A stretch of DNA of 64,000 nucleotides from Epiperipatus broadwayi (GCA_028023455.1 JAQFVV010006652.1:1-64000), one strand, 5' to 3'. Positions 1-12,688 are shown, counted from the first letter of the stretch. A program made the numbers and translations. Notes: a model not told the origin generated them from the letters alone.

Positions 1-1007
1 CATATATTTAATTACTTATATACACATATATTACTATGTACATATGTTAAGCATGATATATAAATAAAGGATATACATTTTAACTTATAGCAGAAATATG
101 CAGACATATATCAACTATAATGTAAAGTCAATTTAAAACACAATATAGTTTTACATTTTTATTTCTTGTGCTGATACTAAAAAATTAAGAATAATTGAAA
201 TAAAAAATTATATATATTAAATGCTTTTATTTACCATGCACAAAAAAGAGTCATAAGGGATTGACTTAATTAATTTAGGAACCCCTCCCCATCTTAATTA
301 ATTTATGTCATCCCCATATGCTTTTATTTCAAGTTAAATCTAAAAACTCTAATTGTGGTAGAAGAAACAATTGTTTTTCTTCTTTTTAGTGCATGCTAAA
401 TAAAAGCATTTAAAATAAAAAATAATTATCTCTACTATTTTATTTTTGCATATTCAATTTGTTTGTTTAAATGAAAAAAGTCATACAGTTGCTGAAATAT
501 AAATAAAATGACAAGATAAAATTAACAAAGAGTTCAGTCCCTACAGGAGCACAATGTCCTCCATCAATGATAAAAACTGCATCATATTGATCTTTTTTTA
601 CAAGTAACATATCCATTCATTTGTCTAATCCAGATATATTAGGAATCTTTACCCTCTAGTTAAAATATCCACATCCTTATTCAACAACTAATATTGTGTA
701 GCTAGCAGAATCAGCCACACACCATCAGCCAAGAAACAAAATCTTAAGCCTGTCTGTAGCCTAAAAACATTTCAAAATTGGATCAAAGTGAAGCTTTTGC
801 TCACACACAAGGCAAGCATGAGCTACCAACTGCAAGCAATGTGTAAACCAGAATTCCCACTAGTCAAAGGATCAAAGCTGTTCTCAAGTGAATACAAAAA
901 GATGAATGTAGCGGTTAAGGTATTCACCTCCTATATCTGCAACTGGAGGTACAAATCAATTTTCCAGGTTACTGAGGATTGTTAAGTAAACTTGGGATTT
1001 TTTTCAG
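1..1007. other. AT-rich DNA, no gene recognised
   Basis: Only a short minus-strand open stretch near 520-620 (YDAVFIIDGGHCAPVG) catches the eye. It has no splice sites I trust and no recognised family. Confidence 0.4.
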
Positions 1008-1140
1008 ATAGTTGGTAGTGTAACTATTGATCAGTAAATTGGTATCTGATTATTTTTAATGTGGCTAGTAAAAGTAGCAGATATATCTGAGCTGATATAT
1101 CAGTACCATTATCTTTTAATAATAACACAGTATGTTTTTC

Positions 1141-1262
1141 ATGGTTAAGTGCAATGGTAGAATGGCAGGCTCTGGAGCTTAAAGTTCTCAGATTGCAACC
1201 AGTTCTGCCACATTGAGAGCTTGAACTTTTTATGACCACCTGAGCAATAAATCCATTCAATA
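1141..1262 (+). mobile_element. tRNA-like SINE, family C
   Basis: AAGTGCAATGGTAGAATGGC (A-box-like), CTCTGGAGCTTAAAG and a tail GAGCAATAAATCCATTCAAT. Shares head and tail with 5426-5545. The B box is not clear. Confidence 0.5.
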
Positions 1263-1544
1263 ATTCAATTTATTGTAATATGAGTTAAATTTGGACACTG
1301 GTGGTAATGTCCTGTAAGCTGTGAAGGTTTTTTTTGCCCCTGATATAATTAAAATATTAGCCAGATCATGAAACCGATTTATTAAATGATAATTATAAAC
1401 TGAAAAGCCCAGCTATCAATCTTAATATGCCAATCTGATAAGTTCAAGGCCTAGGATTGAAGGCTATTCCAGCGAGGCAACCAAGGTGGATTAACTGATA
1501 TGAATGATAACTTTTCTTAACTGAGAGAATAATGTATCAACAAT

Positions 1545-2640
1545 TTCAGGCTCCCTATAGCTATCCACTCCATTTTATAAAACCAATACACATGACCACA
1601 AGCATATGAAAAAAATAAATGATCTCCCATATATGTATTTCATGCTGAAACAGCAGCACTCATCAATTGGTCCAGATCATCATCTTTCACATATAATCAG
1701 TGCTCAGTTTATATTAAGATGGCAGATTTTCAAACTTTGATGGCTAGGCTTTAATCTACTCCACCTTACAACTCTTCAACCATCCATCTAATTGAAAATC
1801 TGATATGAATGCTCAAAGCCCTTCATGCCAATACTATTGTCTTACCCATTAGGATGAATATGTAATATTTAAATACAACTATATTGTCTATACTAAATTT
1901 AATAAAATTAGAAGGGATTTGAAATTCAGAATTTCAAGCTCTTTACAACTATCCATTCCCTCTTATACACATGGTCCCACACATATGTGAAAAAGATAAA
2001 TGATCTCCAATATACATTTTTCATGCTGAACCAATACTCATCAGTGCAGAACATCTCCTATACACATATATAATTAGTAATCATGTGGTATTGGTTGTAT
2101 AAGATGGAGTCAATAGATGTAGAGAGCTTGAAAGTCTGAGTTCAAATCCCTTTTAATTAAATTAAATTCAGTATAGATAATATACTTGTATTTAAACATT
2201 ACATATTTCAGACTTATCCTGCCCATACCTCTTCTATGTATTTAAATGGATATATTTAGGTCCAATACATGAGGGGTCCGAGTGACTTAAGGTAAACATG
2301 GATATGACAATAATATTGCATCAACAAGGACTTGGAGCACTCTATCATAAGATTTTCAATGAGATGGATTGTTAAAAAGATGGAAGATGGAGAAGATTGA
2401 AGCCTATTCATTAAAGTTTGAAAAAGCTGGGCACTGATTGTGGGAGATGATGATCAGACTAACTAAAGAGTGCTCATTCATCAGGAAATACATATATAGG
2501 AGACCATTTATTTTTTTCACATGTATGTAATTATGTGTATTGGTTGCATAAAATGGAGTGGATAGATATAGGGAGATCCATTCTAATTACATTAATTTTG
2601 GTATAGACAATATACTTGTATTTAATTTCAAAATAGTAAC
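1545..2640. repeat. cluster of four SINE-body copies in two orientations
   Basis: Two minus-oriented bodies (about 1545-1735 and 1865-2075) and two plus-oriented partial bodies (about 2085-2215 and 2430-2640). Recurrent marks: ATGATCTCC, TTCATGCTGAA, ACTCATCA, AATATACTTGTATTTAA or its complement, and GGAGTGGATAG/CTATCCACTCC. The cluster forms a large imperfect inverted repeat centred near 2080. Confidence 0.55.
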
Positions 2641-2828
2641 AATAAATATAACAACCTAAACAACAGCATCAATACTGACTTTTTATAAAGGTTTTTAAAA
2701 CAAAGAGTTATGGTTTAATTATCAGCAGATCATGAGATTTTCATAACACCCTAAATGCATGCTTAGTTATGTGACAAAAAGCAACTTAACATCAAAGATC
2801 TCTCAGAAAATTGCAGTGTGACCAAGTG

Positions 2829-3340
2829 ATTTTTGATCATCATCATTGTCAACTATTATCAATCCACTGCAAGATGAAGAGTACTCCAAGTTCAATCTAT
2901 CTTCTCTGATCTCTAGCCTCTCTTCTCCACATCACCACGGTACACTTTATTATTCATTCATCTCACATGTGGCCTCTTTCTGGATATTTTACAATCTCCT
3001 GGAATTCAGTTTAAGCAACTGTCCCATCTATTAGCATCTCTTCTAACAATATGTTCACTCCAATGCCACTTCAATCATTTAAATTCTTTTCAATGATGTC
3101 AGTAACACCTGTTTGTTCTCTTACCCATACACTGCATTTTTCGATTACTTCTTGCTGCTCCTAATGTGCATCTCTCCATACTTTTTTGAGTGATCTGAAG
3201 CCTCTATATTGCTCTTTTATTAGGTGTCCAAGTTTCAGATCCATAATTTAAGTACTAGTAAAAGACATTTATTAAAAACGTTCCTTTTCAAACACATAGA
3301 CATATTCCCTTTTAGTATTAAGTTATTTCTACCAAATCAT
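2829..3340 (-). pseudogene. 3' fragment of the RTE-like LINE
   Basis: The minus strand matches the C-terminal coding region and 3' tail of the element at 39044-42326. GATGATGATC marks the 3' end at about 2829-2840. Further in come the reverse complements of the CNSINNRW-like, WAGHI, LGVTRR and FGRN-type segments. The match runs to about 3340, so the copy is severely 5'-truncated, as is usual for LINEs. Many substitutions and indels have destroyed the frame. No coding function remains. Confidence 0.7.
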
Positions 3341-4704
3341 CATCGTCAATACGGTACACATATAAAAACAAAAATACAGGTAATTGTTGATTAATAGATA
3401 TGAATCCAGTGAACTTTATCAACGAAAATCAACAAAACTATTTTGGAGATTAGAAAATGGCGCCATCTAATGTCTACCAATTACTCAAAAAAGTGTTGTT
3501 TCTAAAGCAAAAGAAGTTAACTGATTAAGACATTGCTTTTTTAATACAATTTTCTTTTGATCCATTTTTACCCCCTACAAATCAAAATAGTCCCAAATAG
3601 TTCACTACATGGATAAAGTTTCCGGCATCTTTTCAAAAAAGAAAAGTGAATAAATCGTTACTTATCTCCCTACGGATTGTCTATCAATCAGTTATCTGGA
3701 AAAATTTCCCGTTTTCAAATCGCCTCTTTCAAGCTGTTGTTAATGTAAGTAGATGAGCTAGCACCTACAAGATCTTTATTTTATTTAATTCATTTTTATT
3801 TTATTTTAATATTTTTTAATAATAATAATAAAAAAATAAATAAGTCAATGTTTGTGAAGATATGATTAAACTATTATTGTATTAGATTAATCATTTTGTT
3901 ATTCAACACACACACACACGCTTAGTGAAATGTCCAAATTGAACTACTTTTATAATACAATTTGTATTAAAATTTAACATGTATTTAGAAATAATAAACA
4001 TATGTATATGAAAAAACATTAAAATTAATTATAATTTTACAAAATGATAAACTATACATTAATAAAGCAGGATAAAACAAATTTTAAAAATGTTTACAAT
4101 ATGATTCACTAGATGTCACTGTTATCAACACATCTGCTAAAATGTTTATTTTCTTTAATATTGCATAAAATTCTTCTGCTAATAACTATTCAATGAAAGC
4201 AAAAGAAAAAAATTACATGATAGATTTTTAACCTTAAAAAAAAAGTTGCGTACGCTCACCCAAACATAACACATGAACGGTGATTACGTATATTATTAAA
4301 TAAATTTCAATATATGCAATTAGTGCGTACATTTTTAATAATGCTAAAATTTTAATTTTTAAATATTAAAATAAAGTAGTAATATTTTTTATTTATTAAT
4401 TGATGTTTTTCATATAAAAGAAAATAAAAATTGTAAAAAATTACCGGGCAATTGAGAAAGGAATGTTTTATTTTTTAAATCTTTATACTCAAATACATCT
4501 AAAATAATCTCAGAGCTGAGTTCGAACCTAGTTGTTTGTTTCAAATTACATGATGCGTTTGATCATTGATGAATGGAAAAATAATTAGTCTTAACTTGTT
4601 AACCTCTTAGGAGTATTAATAAGAAAGAGAACTTAAGACAGTAGAATCTAAGATTATACAGCCATTCTTTACAACCTCAACTATGAAACTATGAAGTTTT
4701 GATA
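3341..4704. other. AT-rich DNA, no gene recognised
   Basis: Contains (AC)n at 3908-3918 and a tRNA-like B-box trace GAGTTCGAACCTAG at 4517-4530 without a matching A box. Nothing else. Confidence 0.4.
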
Positions 4705-4712
4705 GTTTAAAA

Positions 4713-5079
4713 CAGGGGTCCCCAACCCTATGCTCGCGGGCACCATAGCGCCCGCAGACCATTTTCTGTGTGCCCGCCGCTATCAGAACACGATAAAAAA
4801 TTATTTATCTGCTACAAATAAATTTAATTTTTAAAATTTCTTATAAATTTTGTATTATATTGCAATCAAATTGTAGGGCATACTATACTTTTACAGCGTA
4901 AAAATAGAAACATTAATTATATGTTAAAATTTTATTTTTGAAATAAATATTTTTTTGTACATTATGTGTATTATTAACAATATCCAACTATAAATTTACA
5001 TTGAAAAAATAAATGGTGCCCGCCACCTAGCCAATATTATAGAATGTGCTCTTAAGTGCAAAAAGGTTGGGGACCCCTG
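4713..5079. mobile_element. hAT-superfamily MITE
   Basis: Terminal inverted repeats CAGGGGTCCCCAACC (4713-4727) and GGTTGGGGACCCCTG (5065-5079) enclose 367 bp without a transposase. A perfect 8-bp target duplication GTTTAAAA flanks it (4705-4712 and 5080-5087). CAGGGGT ends and 8-bp duplications are diagnostic of hAT transposons. Subterminal GCGGGC/GCCCGC motifs are further inverted repeats. The sharp ends suggest a relatively recent insertion. Confidence 0.92.
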
Positions 5080-5425
5080 GTTTAAAATAAAAGCTTTACT
5101 TACTAATAGTTATATATCATATTGACAAGTTCTCAAGTTTATTTATTCATTTACAGTGTGGTCAGTTGTACAGGATGTTAAATGACAATGAAATCACCAA
5201 AGCGAAGGTAAATCACAACAATTTCATTAAATCAACCACACTAAGTATTTTCTTTTCTTTTTCTGTAAGCAAGAATTGAACCTAAAACACCTGTGCTTTG
5301 CAGTCAGCCACTTTTATTACCGAGTTAACTATTTAGAGCAAGTAATAATGAAATAGTTTTTTGAAAAATCATGACCAGTTTACAAAATAAAAAAGTCACA
5401 GCTAAAAGTATAAACTATTTAAATT

Positions 5426-5545
5426 TTGGCTCAGTGGTAGAATGGCAAACTTTGGAGCTTTCAAGGTCTATTGATCAAGGTCAGCCTTGTCAGATATAGA
5501 GCTCACACTCATTAACTCTTATGCAAGTAATAAACCATTCAATTT
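5426..5545 (+). mobile_element. tRNA-like SINE, family C
   Basis: TTGGCTCAGTGGTAGAATGG is a good A-box region; GATCAAGGTCAGCC stands in the B-box area. Tail CTTATGCAAGTAATAAACCA, then TTCAAT and a T-run. Same family as 1141-1262. Confidence 0.55.
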
Positions 5546-6066
5546 TTTTTTTCTTTAATTTATACACTTTTGATTTAATTTCTTTTTAATAAAGCAAATT
5601 TAAAAACAACACACACAAATTGTATAGATTTTAGCAAATAATTCTGGTTCACAATTTTACGTTTCCACTTTATAATTACTCAAAAGCTAAAAGTGCATGA
5701 GTCAAATCACAGCCAAACAAAAAAAAAATGTTTGTCAGTAATGGTACTAGTGTTCTCAGCACATCGTTTTAGTGTTCAAATGTCACATGACATCCCAAGC
5801 AACAATTTTTTTTTTTATGCCTTAATAATCATTATATTTTTTATAGGCTGGGTTTGTTAATAGAAAATTGTTTTCCCACTTTAAAATAAATATTCCATCT
5901 TTCCAAACCAATTACTGTAATCAAAGTATAAAAAATTCGATCAAATGGGAAAAATTTTTGATACAGAAAATTCCAGTCTGCCACAGACGTGGGATTTAGC
6001 TCCGTCTAGTGAGCATATATGTGAAGCACAATCAGTTCGTTAATAAAATTAAAATGAAATACATAC
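5546..6066. other. probable intron downstream of the exon at 6067-6145
   Basis: The donor GTATGT at 6061-6066 (minus strand) opens this stretch. No branch point or next exon recognised. A minus-strand tRNA-like trace (AGGTTCAATTCTTGC, 5270-5284) lies just beyond it. Confidence 0.4.
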
Positions 6067-6145
6067 CTTTTCTTACTAAATCAAGTGCAATCTGTTTGTA
6101 ATCGTGCCAGTCCTTCTTGCTCACTGTACCCGAATCTCTTTCTAC
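6067..6145 (-). CDS. internal coding exon, putative polypeptide GalNAc-transferase (GALNT10-like)
   Basis: Seen: on the minus strand a pyrimidine-rich tract ending in CAG (6146-6148) precedes a 79-base segment followed by GTATGT (6061-6066), so both splice sites fit the consensus. Only one frame is open. It gives 26 codons plus one base, with a core reading SKKDWHDYKQIALDLVRK and a glycine split across the donor (phase 1). Base composition is clearly less AT-rich than the surroundings. Family knowledge: GALNT enzymes add GalNAc to Ser/Thr in the Golgi (mucin-type O-glycosylation), and their stem region just before the catalytic domain often reads K-D-W-H-D-x-x-x-I-x-x-D-x-x-R-x-G, followed by GEQG. 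The match is short and from memory, so the family call is moderate while the exon call is stronger. No neighbouring exons were found, so flanking introns must be long or the exons lie outside the window. The next exon would lie at lower coordinates. Confidence 0.5.
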
Positions 6146-6499
6146 CTGAAAAAAAAAACAGAACACTGTAAATAAGAAAACAGTCTTCAATAAAAATGAT
6201 GCATCTCAAAATAAACAAAAATAATATTTTACGAAACAAATCATTTTTAAAAATAATCACTTTTATTACTATATGCCACCTTATATTAGATTTTTTTTTT
6301 TTAAATCAGATTTGAATTCAACAGTATTGTACCGTGTGACAACGATGAATTGAGGTTTAAGTAATGGTTCAAAATTTAAATTATTACTATTTATTTCCAT
6401 TTAGAAAAATAATTTATTTACAAATAAATACAAATATATTTGTGACTTATTACATACATGTAATGGTAATAATTATCTGAAGTGACAGTAAGTCTTAAT

Positions 6500-7175
6500 A
6501 GGCTATCTAGAGAATTTTCTAAATATCTAAATATTACATATCGATAAAATAAAAAAAAAGTATCAATTCAGCAAACATGTTCAAACTCTGCCCTCATCAG
6601 ATTCCTTACAAATGACCAACATTCTACCAACACAAGGTTATTCTTATTTAAATATCATCAGTTGCTTAAATATCTAAATTAGCAGTATATTTAATTCAGT
6701 CATATTTCTCTTGAATCAAGTCAGAATTATATAATTCCATAAGGGATTTTGCAAGCTAATAAATATCTAAATACCTAAAGTAATATTTATTAAGGCTATA
6801 ACCTTAAGACTATGTGCCTGAAAAAATGATAGTAGGGGCCTCTGCAAATCTTTAACACAAAATTTATTTAAAAGACACGAAATAATATTAAATCTTTAAG
6901 AGAATTTTCTACATTTGTGTCTACTGCTTAAAAAAAAAATTGACATAACTCAGTACCTCTAATTTACTTTAACCAGATCCTATAAATGAGCAAGATACTA
7001 TCAACATAACTTAGTATTAACCTGATTTAAATATTGCTACTACACCCAAGTTGATGTTGAAAATTGAATTTCCAAATTAGTGATATATTTAATAGCATAT
7101 TTCTAATGGCTTTATATTAATGTTCACAAAGGATCTTGCATACAAATAAATATTTAAATAAATAAATACTTTATC
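6500..7175. repeat. diverged direct duplication of about 390 bp
   Basis: Segments 6505-6780 and 6895-7170 share AGAGAATTTTCTA, CATCAGATTCCT/AACCAGATCCT, TATTTAAAT, TTAGCAGTATATTTAAT/TTAGTGATATATTTAAT and GCAAGCTAATAAATATCTAA-like ends in the same order. No coding signal. Confidence 0.45.
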
Positions 7176-9321
7176 AGCATGAGGATGGAATGTAAATGGT
7201 CCTTGAGCAGATGTCGAGCTTTGCTCTATTTCGTAGATTAATATAAAGCAAACTATTAAAAATAAATAGATATTAAATTTATCACTAATTTGAATGTTGA
7301 AGCATCAAAATCAAATCAAGTGTAGTAGTATTAAAATAACAGTAACATTGTTTGTTAGTGTGAATCATCAATCATTTCAAGAGCAACTAAACAGCACATA
7401 ATAATATCAACTTCAAATAATGAAATATTTGGTATGTCCTAGTGAAAAAGTGATTGATGATTGGTTCTTTCCCCAAGCTGCCTGCAGCCCATCTCTGAAT
7501 AAACATGTGTAATATATAATAGATTGGTTATTCACCATAAAACTGTTTGAATGCTAATATGTTAGGATCATAAAATTACACCATGAAATGTAACAGTACG
7601 CAGTCTAACAATTTTGTTTAAATTAGCAAAACTGATACCACAAGAACACTTTTAAGTGGTTTGTAAGATTTCATATTGACAAGGAAAACAATGTTCTTTG
7701 TGAAAAAATGAACTTTATATAACACTGTGTTGTGTATTAATATTAAGCCATTAGAATAAATGCTGTATTAATATACTACTAATTTGAAGCTTTAACACAT
7801 CAAAGTGGGTGTATTAATGTAAATTTAAATGAGAATGATATTGCTATATTAATGGACTAGCAATGGTTTCCAGGGAAACTGAAGAGAATAAAGTGTAAAA
7901 TAAGTGGTGCAGACATTGATCTATATAATGTCCATAATATATCAAGGTAATAAGATATTAAAGGAATCAAACTATAACATAAAAACTAAATGTATATATA
8001 CAAACACAAGAAAAAGAAATTAAGTTAATTATTTGCATACAACTTATTAATAATTTTATAAAAGCATTAACAATTTGTTTCAGTTAAAGTTCTTAAAAAT
8101 TAAGAAAAATAAATAAGATATATAAAAGTAGATTTAAAATATGAAACAGCTAATATCAAAGAGAAATGATCTGCAGAAGATATCATCTGGTAATTCACGT
8201 AAAAAATAAATAAACAAAGTAATACAATAAATAAATGATCAAATAAGTTTAGTGCTTGGAAGTTCATAAGAAGTTCAAATGCCAGAAATGACAAAGCTGG
8301 GCCACAATCCATGGATCCCAAGATCTAGAATCTGCCACTTTACCACTGCTTCAAATCACACAGACAAATGCTTAGGAAATCACACGAGATTTGAGCACCT
8401 GTAGGGCAGGTTGAGCACAATTATTCCAATCACATGACTACTTCTTTTAAAAATTCAAATTTCTTAGATCAAAATTCACTTTAAAAGTTTTAACTTTCAG
8501 CCCACTACTCTACTACTGCACCAACCTATGTAGGCAATTTAAATAAGACGGAATTCATCAGGTTCAGCTCAGAACATGACCATATCAAAGAGAACTGAGT
8601 TCTTATTAATCCAATTTCACAGTAAAGATATATTAGAACCATTAAAATACACCTAATAGAATTAAGCAAAATTAAACTTCTGGATTAAAATGCCTCAAAT
8701 CAGAAGATATGAATCAGAAAACAGGATTATATTCTCATTTTTAAAAAAAACTTCAAAACAACAACTGCAATCACTTAATAGCAGTTGAAACCTAACAGTA
8801 TTCATCAGCCACCTTAAGAGTGTACACATTCAATCTAGTTAATAAATACCAAGTCAGGTGAAGACAATTGTGACTGATATCACAACTATAAAAAGAGATT
8901 CACCAAAAGCATAGATGTGATTTTATATTTAAATCTGTTTTCAAATTCTCCAGAAGATATTTGCAAAGTTGTCTTTATATTGAATGAATCTTAAAAAGAC
9001 TGGTTTAGTTCAAGCTTTGGATTAAATATTCTACAGGCTCATCATATTAGAGCTGTTTTGTAGATCTAGAAAAACAGAATGGAGAATTCTGATACACCAT
9101 GAGAATAATTTTCTACTGAAATTATTAACATTTTATTTAATATGAGCATTAAAGATGAGGTTGTGGATGCATAGACCACCACATACAGTATATTTTAAAA
9201 GAGAGGAAATAAATGAGGAACTCGCCAAATGATTATTTGATGATAAATTTTCCTACCAAATAAATCCATTATTGTGCAGAAAATAAACATATATGTTAAT
9301 ATTTAAATAAATTAATGACAC
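7176..9321. other. AT-rich DNA with two tRNA-like traces
   Basis: Minus-strand stretches near 8315-8350 (GCAGTGGTAAAGTGGCAG) and 8495-8525 (GTGCAGTAGTAGAGTAGTGG) resemble A-box regions of decayed SINEs. The rest is featureless, including small chance ORFs. Confidence 0.35.
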
Positions 9322-9408
9322 ACTCCTATTATAGCACTTGAAACAGAATGATTGGTCAATTTTTATGTGTGAATGTTTTTTATGAATGTTTCAAGCACTA
9401 TGATTGGA
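9322..9408. repeat. small inverted-repeat element
   Basis: CTCCTATTATAGCACTTGAAAC and, 40 bases on, GTTTCAAGCACTATGATTGGAG are inverted with three mismatches (each arm 22 bases). Short MITE-like hairpin; family unknown. Confidence 0.5.
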
Positions 9409-9821
9409 GCATATATCTATATTTGTTTAGGTGCTAAAAATTATTTAAAATAATGCTGAACTTATTAACTGAATATCAAGAAATAATAGTTGCAACATTT
9501 TGTATTTATCCATACATAATTCATACTCATGCAGCTTCCGAATTTGCACAAAAGATTCCAATGTTCATTTCAAAATACAAATGATCTTATAGTTAGTTAT
9601 ATATTTATAAAGCACTATGATTTTTATAAATTAAAAACAAATAAACAAACAAAATTAATTTTGTGTTGATTTCTTACACCGATCTATGAATTAATTGTAA
9701 AAAAGGTTATAAATAGATTAACACTCAAAATGTGGGTTCAGTGATAAAAGTCACATCGTAAGATAGTTGTACATATTAGTACACATTTTATCAAGGCATG
9801 TTGATGTAGAATTTTTTATTC

Positions 9822-9905
9822 CCTAGCTAAAAGTAAATCTACACCCATTTACTGATCAACAACATTATAGCTAGCTGATTTGGGTTACTGAATGATTAAT
9901 GAAAA
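9822..9905 (-). mobile_element. SINE-like repeat, family D (tail part)
   Basis: Minus strand: CAGCTAGCTATAATGTTG, TGATCAGTAAATGGGTGTAG. A second tail trace lies at 1008-1062 on the plus strand (GTAACTATTGATCAGTAAAT). Confidence 0.4.
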
Positions 9906-10213
9906 TTTAAAAAAAATAGAGAAATGTTTTTTTATTCAAAATAGCTTTCACAAATAAAAATGTGGGCAGTAGGAATACAAATATTTATGTTGATTATGAA
10001 AAAATTCCCAAGCAAAAGCAGAAATAGAAAAAGATGAATGAATGAATTGGATTGAAACAGTACAAAAAAGGTGGGTGATTGCAGTATTTCATTTCAAGAT
10101 CAATGAATTTTAAAGTGAGGTGATTTATATAAAGTATATAGCATCATTTTTATCTATTTAGCAATACAAATTTTACACTGAATATATTTAAAAACCAGTA
10201 GGGGTTTAACCTT
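9906..10213. other. AT-rich DNA, no feature seen
   Basis: No ORF, repeat or splice-bounded segment recognised. Confidence 0.4.
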
Positions 10214-10408
10214 TCCTCAATTTTGCAGATATTTTTGAAATTCTATTCCTCATATTTTAGAAAATGTAGCAAAGATATGACTTTGAACACATTGCAGGCG
10301 ACAAAAACATTCCTCAATTTTGCAGATATTTTTGAAATTCTATTCCTCATATTTTAGAAAATGTAGCAAAGATATGACTTTGAACACATTGCAGGCGACA
10401 AAAACATT
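10214..10408. repeat. exact 97-bp tandem duplication
   Basis: 10214-10310 (TCCTCAATTTTGCAGATATT ... GGCGACAAAAACAT) is repeated without a mismatch at 10311-10407. Lack of divergence implies a recent event. Confidence 0.9.
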
Positions 10409-11009
10409 TATTTAATAAATGACATCTAGTAATATATATGTAATCCAATAAAAATAAAAGCAATTTGTCAAGAGCTTTCTATAGAATGAGGGCATATACA
10501 TAGCTGAGACTTGAACCAGGAGAAAAGTTGAGCTATTTCTGACATATAACGTTGAAAATCACATAGACAGATAGACTTTTCTTGAGGTCAAGTGGCAAAA
10601 ATACAATATTAAGAGAAAGAAAAAATTGGTGATGGAATAGATAATTAAATAGTAAGAGTTATTTTGACGGCTTTTAGATGGCAAAGTAAAGGGGAAGGTA
10701 GTCCAAAGTTTGCATGCTTGGATGATGTTCGACCAGGAAGACTGCATTAAATAATTAAGAATCTGGCTTATTAAAGAAGATCATGCTGTTTTTGAAATAA
10801 GGAAAAGAAAAAATTATTATAAAATCAAATGAAATTGCCAATTTTTATTTCATTGCCTTACAACATATAAATATGATTATTGCAATAATTTTTTTAAAAT
10901 CAAATCAATGATTCAATGCTGATTGTATAATTTTTATTCTATATTATGACAGAAATATATAATAAAAAAAAAACACACACACACGATTAGTAAACACTGA
11001 AAACAATTA
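10409..11009. other. AT-rich DNA, no gene recognised
   Basis: A minus-strand frame at 10559-10747 is uninterrupted but has no recognisable motif. (AC)n at 10975-10984. Confidence 0.35.
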
Positions 11010-11445
11010 TTTTAAATGACTTTTCTAAGTCACTTAGATTAATTTTGATTCGTTTACGGTTCTATCAACATGACACATACATGTACAAGTTCATATTGAA
11101 GACAAATATTGTAATGCCTCATCTAAGTCACTTAAAACAATTATGAGTTATGTATACTTGTGTCAACATAATATATATATATATATACATACAAATTCAC
11201 AGTGAAAAAAGTATTGTAAATGACCCTTTCAAATCACTTAGGAGTATTTTGATTCATATGGTTGTGTCAATATGACACGTGTGTATGTCCACAGTTGGAA
11301 CACTTTGAGTAATGCAAACTTGTGTCATCATGATCCATATGTGTGTAAGTTCATGTTGAAAACAAATATTTTGGAATTATTCTCTTAAGTCGCTTAGAAC
11401 AATTCTGATTTATGTATGCTTATAGCAACATGATACGTATATATA
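11010..11445. repeat. diverged minisatellite, unit about 110 bp
   Basis: Four to five units marked by TCTAAGTCACTTAGA or variants (11025, 11120, 11230, 11387), a TGTGTCAACATGA-like block, and AAGTTCATATTGAAGACAAAT-like blocks. One unit is shortened and one contains a (TA)n expansion (11170-11188). Confidence 0.6.
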
Positions 11446-11450
11446 TATTG

Positions 11451-11530
11451 AAAACCAGTCAACACTTAGACAATATCAATAATAATCAATAAATTCAAAC
11501 TGTTGTCAAAGCAACCTTCTTTAACAAGAT
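11451..11530 (+). repeat. dispersed repeat E, copy 1
   Basis: CCAGTCAACACTTAGACAAT ... TGTTGTCAAAGCAACCTTCT. The same landmarks in the same order occur at 58275-58360, so it is a dispersed repeat of unknown family, about 80 bp upstream of a family A SINE head. Confidence 0.5.
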
Positions 11531-11593
11531 ATATATTTGAAATACAATCAGTTGCATATCCTATTTGAAATTCAAATATAAAATATATCAAGC

Positions 11594-11690
11594 GTTGTTA
11601 GCCGAGAGGTCAGCGCAGCCGCCTTGCAAGCAAGCGGTCGGTTGCAGACGGTTGTTTCGGGTCCGCCTCCCGGCCGATGCTATAACATAT
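11594..11690 (+). mobile_element. tRNA-derived SINE head, family A
   Basis: GC-rich tRNA-like sequence in AT-rich surroundings. TTAGCCGAGAGG resembles an RNA polymerase III A box (about 11598), CCGCCTTGCAAGC resembles an anticodon arm of an Ala(TGC)-type tRNA, and GGGTCCGCCTCC (11659-11670) is in B-box position. An extra segment lengthens the variable region, so it is a SINE head and not a tRNA gene. Related copies: 16558, 36876 and 57077. Confidence 0.7.
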
Positions 11691-12688
11691 GAAAATATAT
11701 ATAAAACTAACACGAAAGTTACTTTTTAATTACTTTATTCAGACTTGTTTGTTCCAAAAGAGAGCGCCCTGCTAAAATTAAAAAATAACGTTTGGAGTTA
11801 GAAATATTTTGTGTGTATATGAATATTTGCGTATGATATACCCCCCCCCCTCGATAATTCTGGTAATTTAAAAAAAATCCAAGAAATTCTTTAAATATTA
11901 ATTCAATATTTTTATACAGATTTTAGATATAATTAGGCATAAAAAATTTGTGCTAAAAAATAGAACCTCTTTGTAACCAATTATATTACATAAAAGCTAC
12001 TCGAAACCAAAATCAAATATCTAAACTTTTGCAAAAGTTATCTTTAACAATAAATTATTGCAATAAAAGATCAAATTTTCTAGCATTTTCTCCCCTTAAA
12101 AATGTTTGAACAGTTAATAAATCATTTTGACAAGAAATTTCTATGTTTACTTTCTACTTTAAAACTATTAAAATCGGCAGTATAAAAATTTTTTGCATGA
12201 GAATAAAACGAACTCGGCCTTTAATAAGATTTTTTTTTTTTAAATATATCAAATGATAAATTTTTAATGCAAACTCAATTAGTAGCTAGCAAAGTAAACT
12301 CATTATAAATAAGACAGGTTACATAATGTCTTTCATTCAATATGAGATTCTAAAAATTATATAAACAAACTTTTGCAATGGTTAAAACTATCTCTCCATT
12401 TAAATCTTAATAGACCCAATCACGTAATCCTTAACATTAGTTTTTGCTAAGACTTTTGCCAAAAAGTTAAGCGATTAGCTTACAACTGAGATTATTAAAA
12501 TAGATGTAATGAGTTGTTAAGTCCGCTATATTTTCTTCCAAGTTCTCCATGTATAACCTGTGTATCCCTTATATTAGATCACGTTACATTGGTAAACTAT
12601 GATTACAGTAGAATATGCATTACTCACTAAACTACATGGGTGCAACAACATGCATATATATATAACAGACCCTTTAATGTACAGTATG
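11691..12688. other. AT-rich DNA, no gene recognised
   Basis: Contains a C10 run at 11841-11850. No ORF of note up to the solo LTR target duplication. Confidence 0.4.

Noticed and set aside
520-625. minus-strand peptide with YDAVFIIDGGHCAPVG
   Set aside because: Looks protein-like over a short stretch but has no recognised family and no clear splice sites; kept only as a note.
4517-4530. tRNA gene suggested by GAGTTCGAACCTAG
   Set aside because: No A box or cloverleaf upstream.
11594-11690. genuine tRNA gene
   Set aside because: A- and B-box-like parts exist but the variable region is too long, the arms do not pair well, and diverged copies are dispersed, so it is a SINE head.
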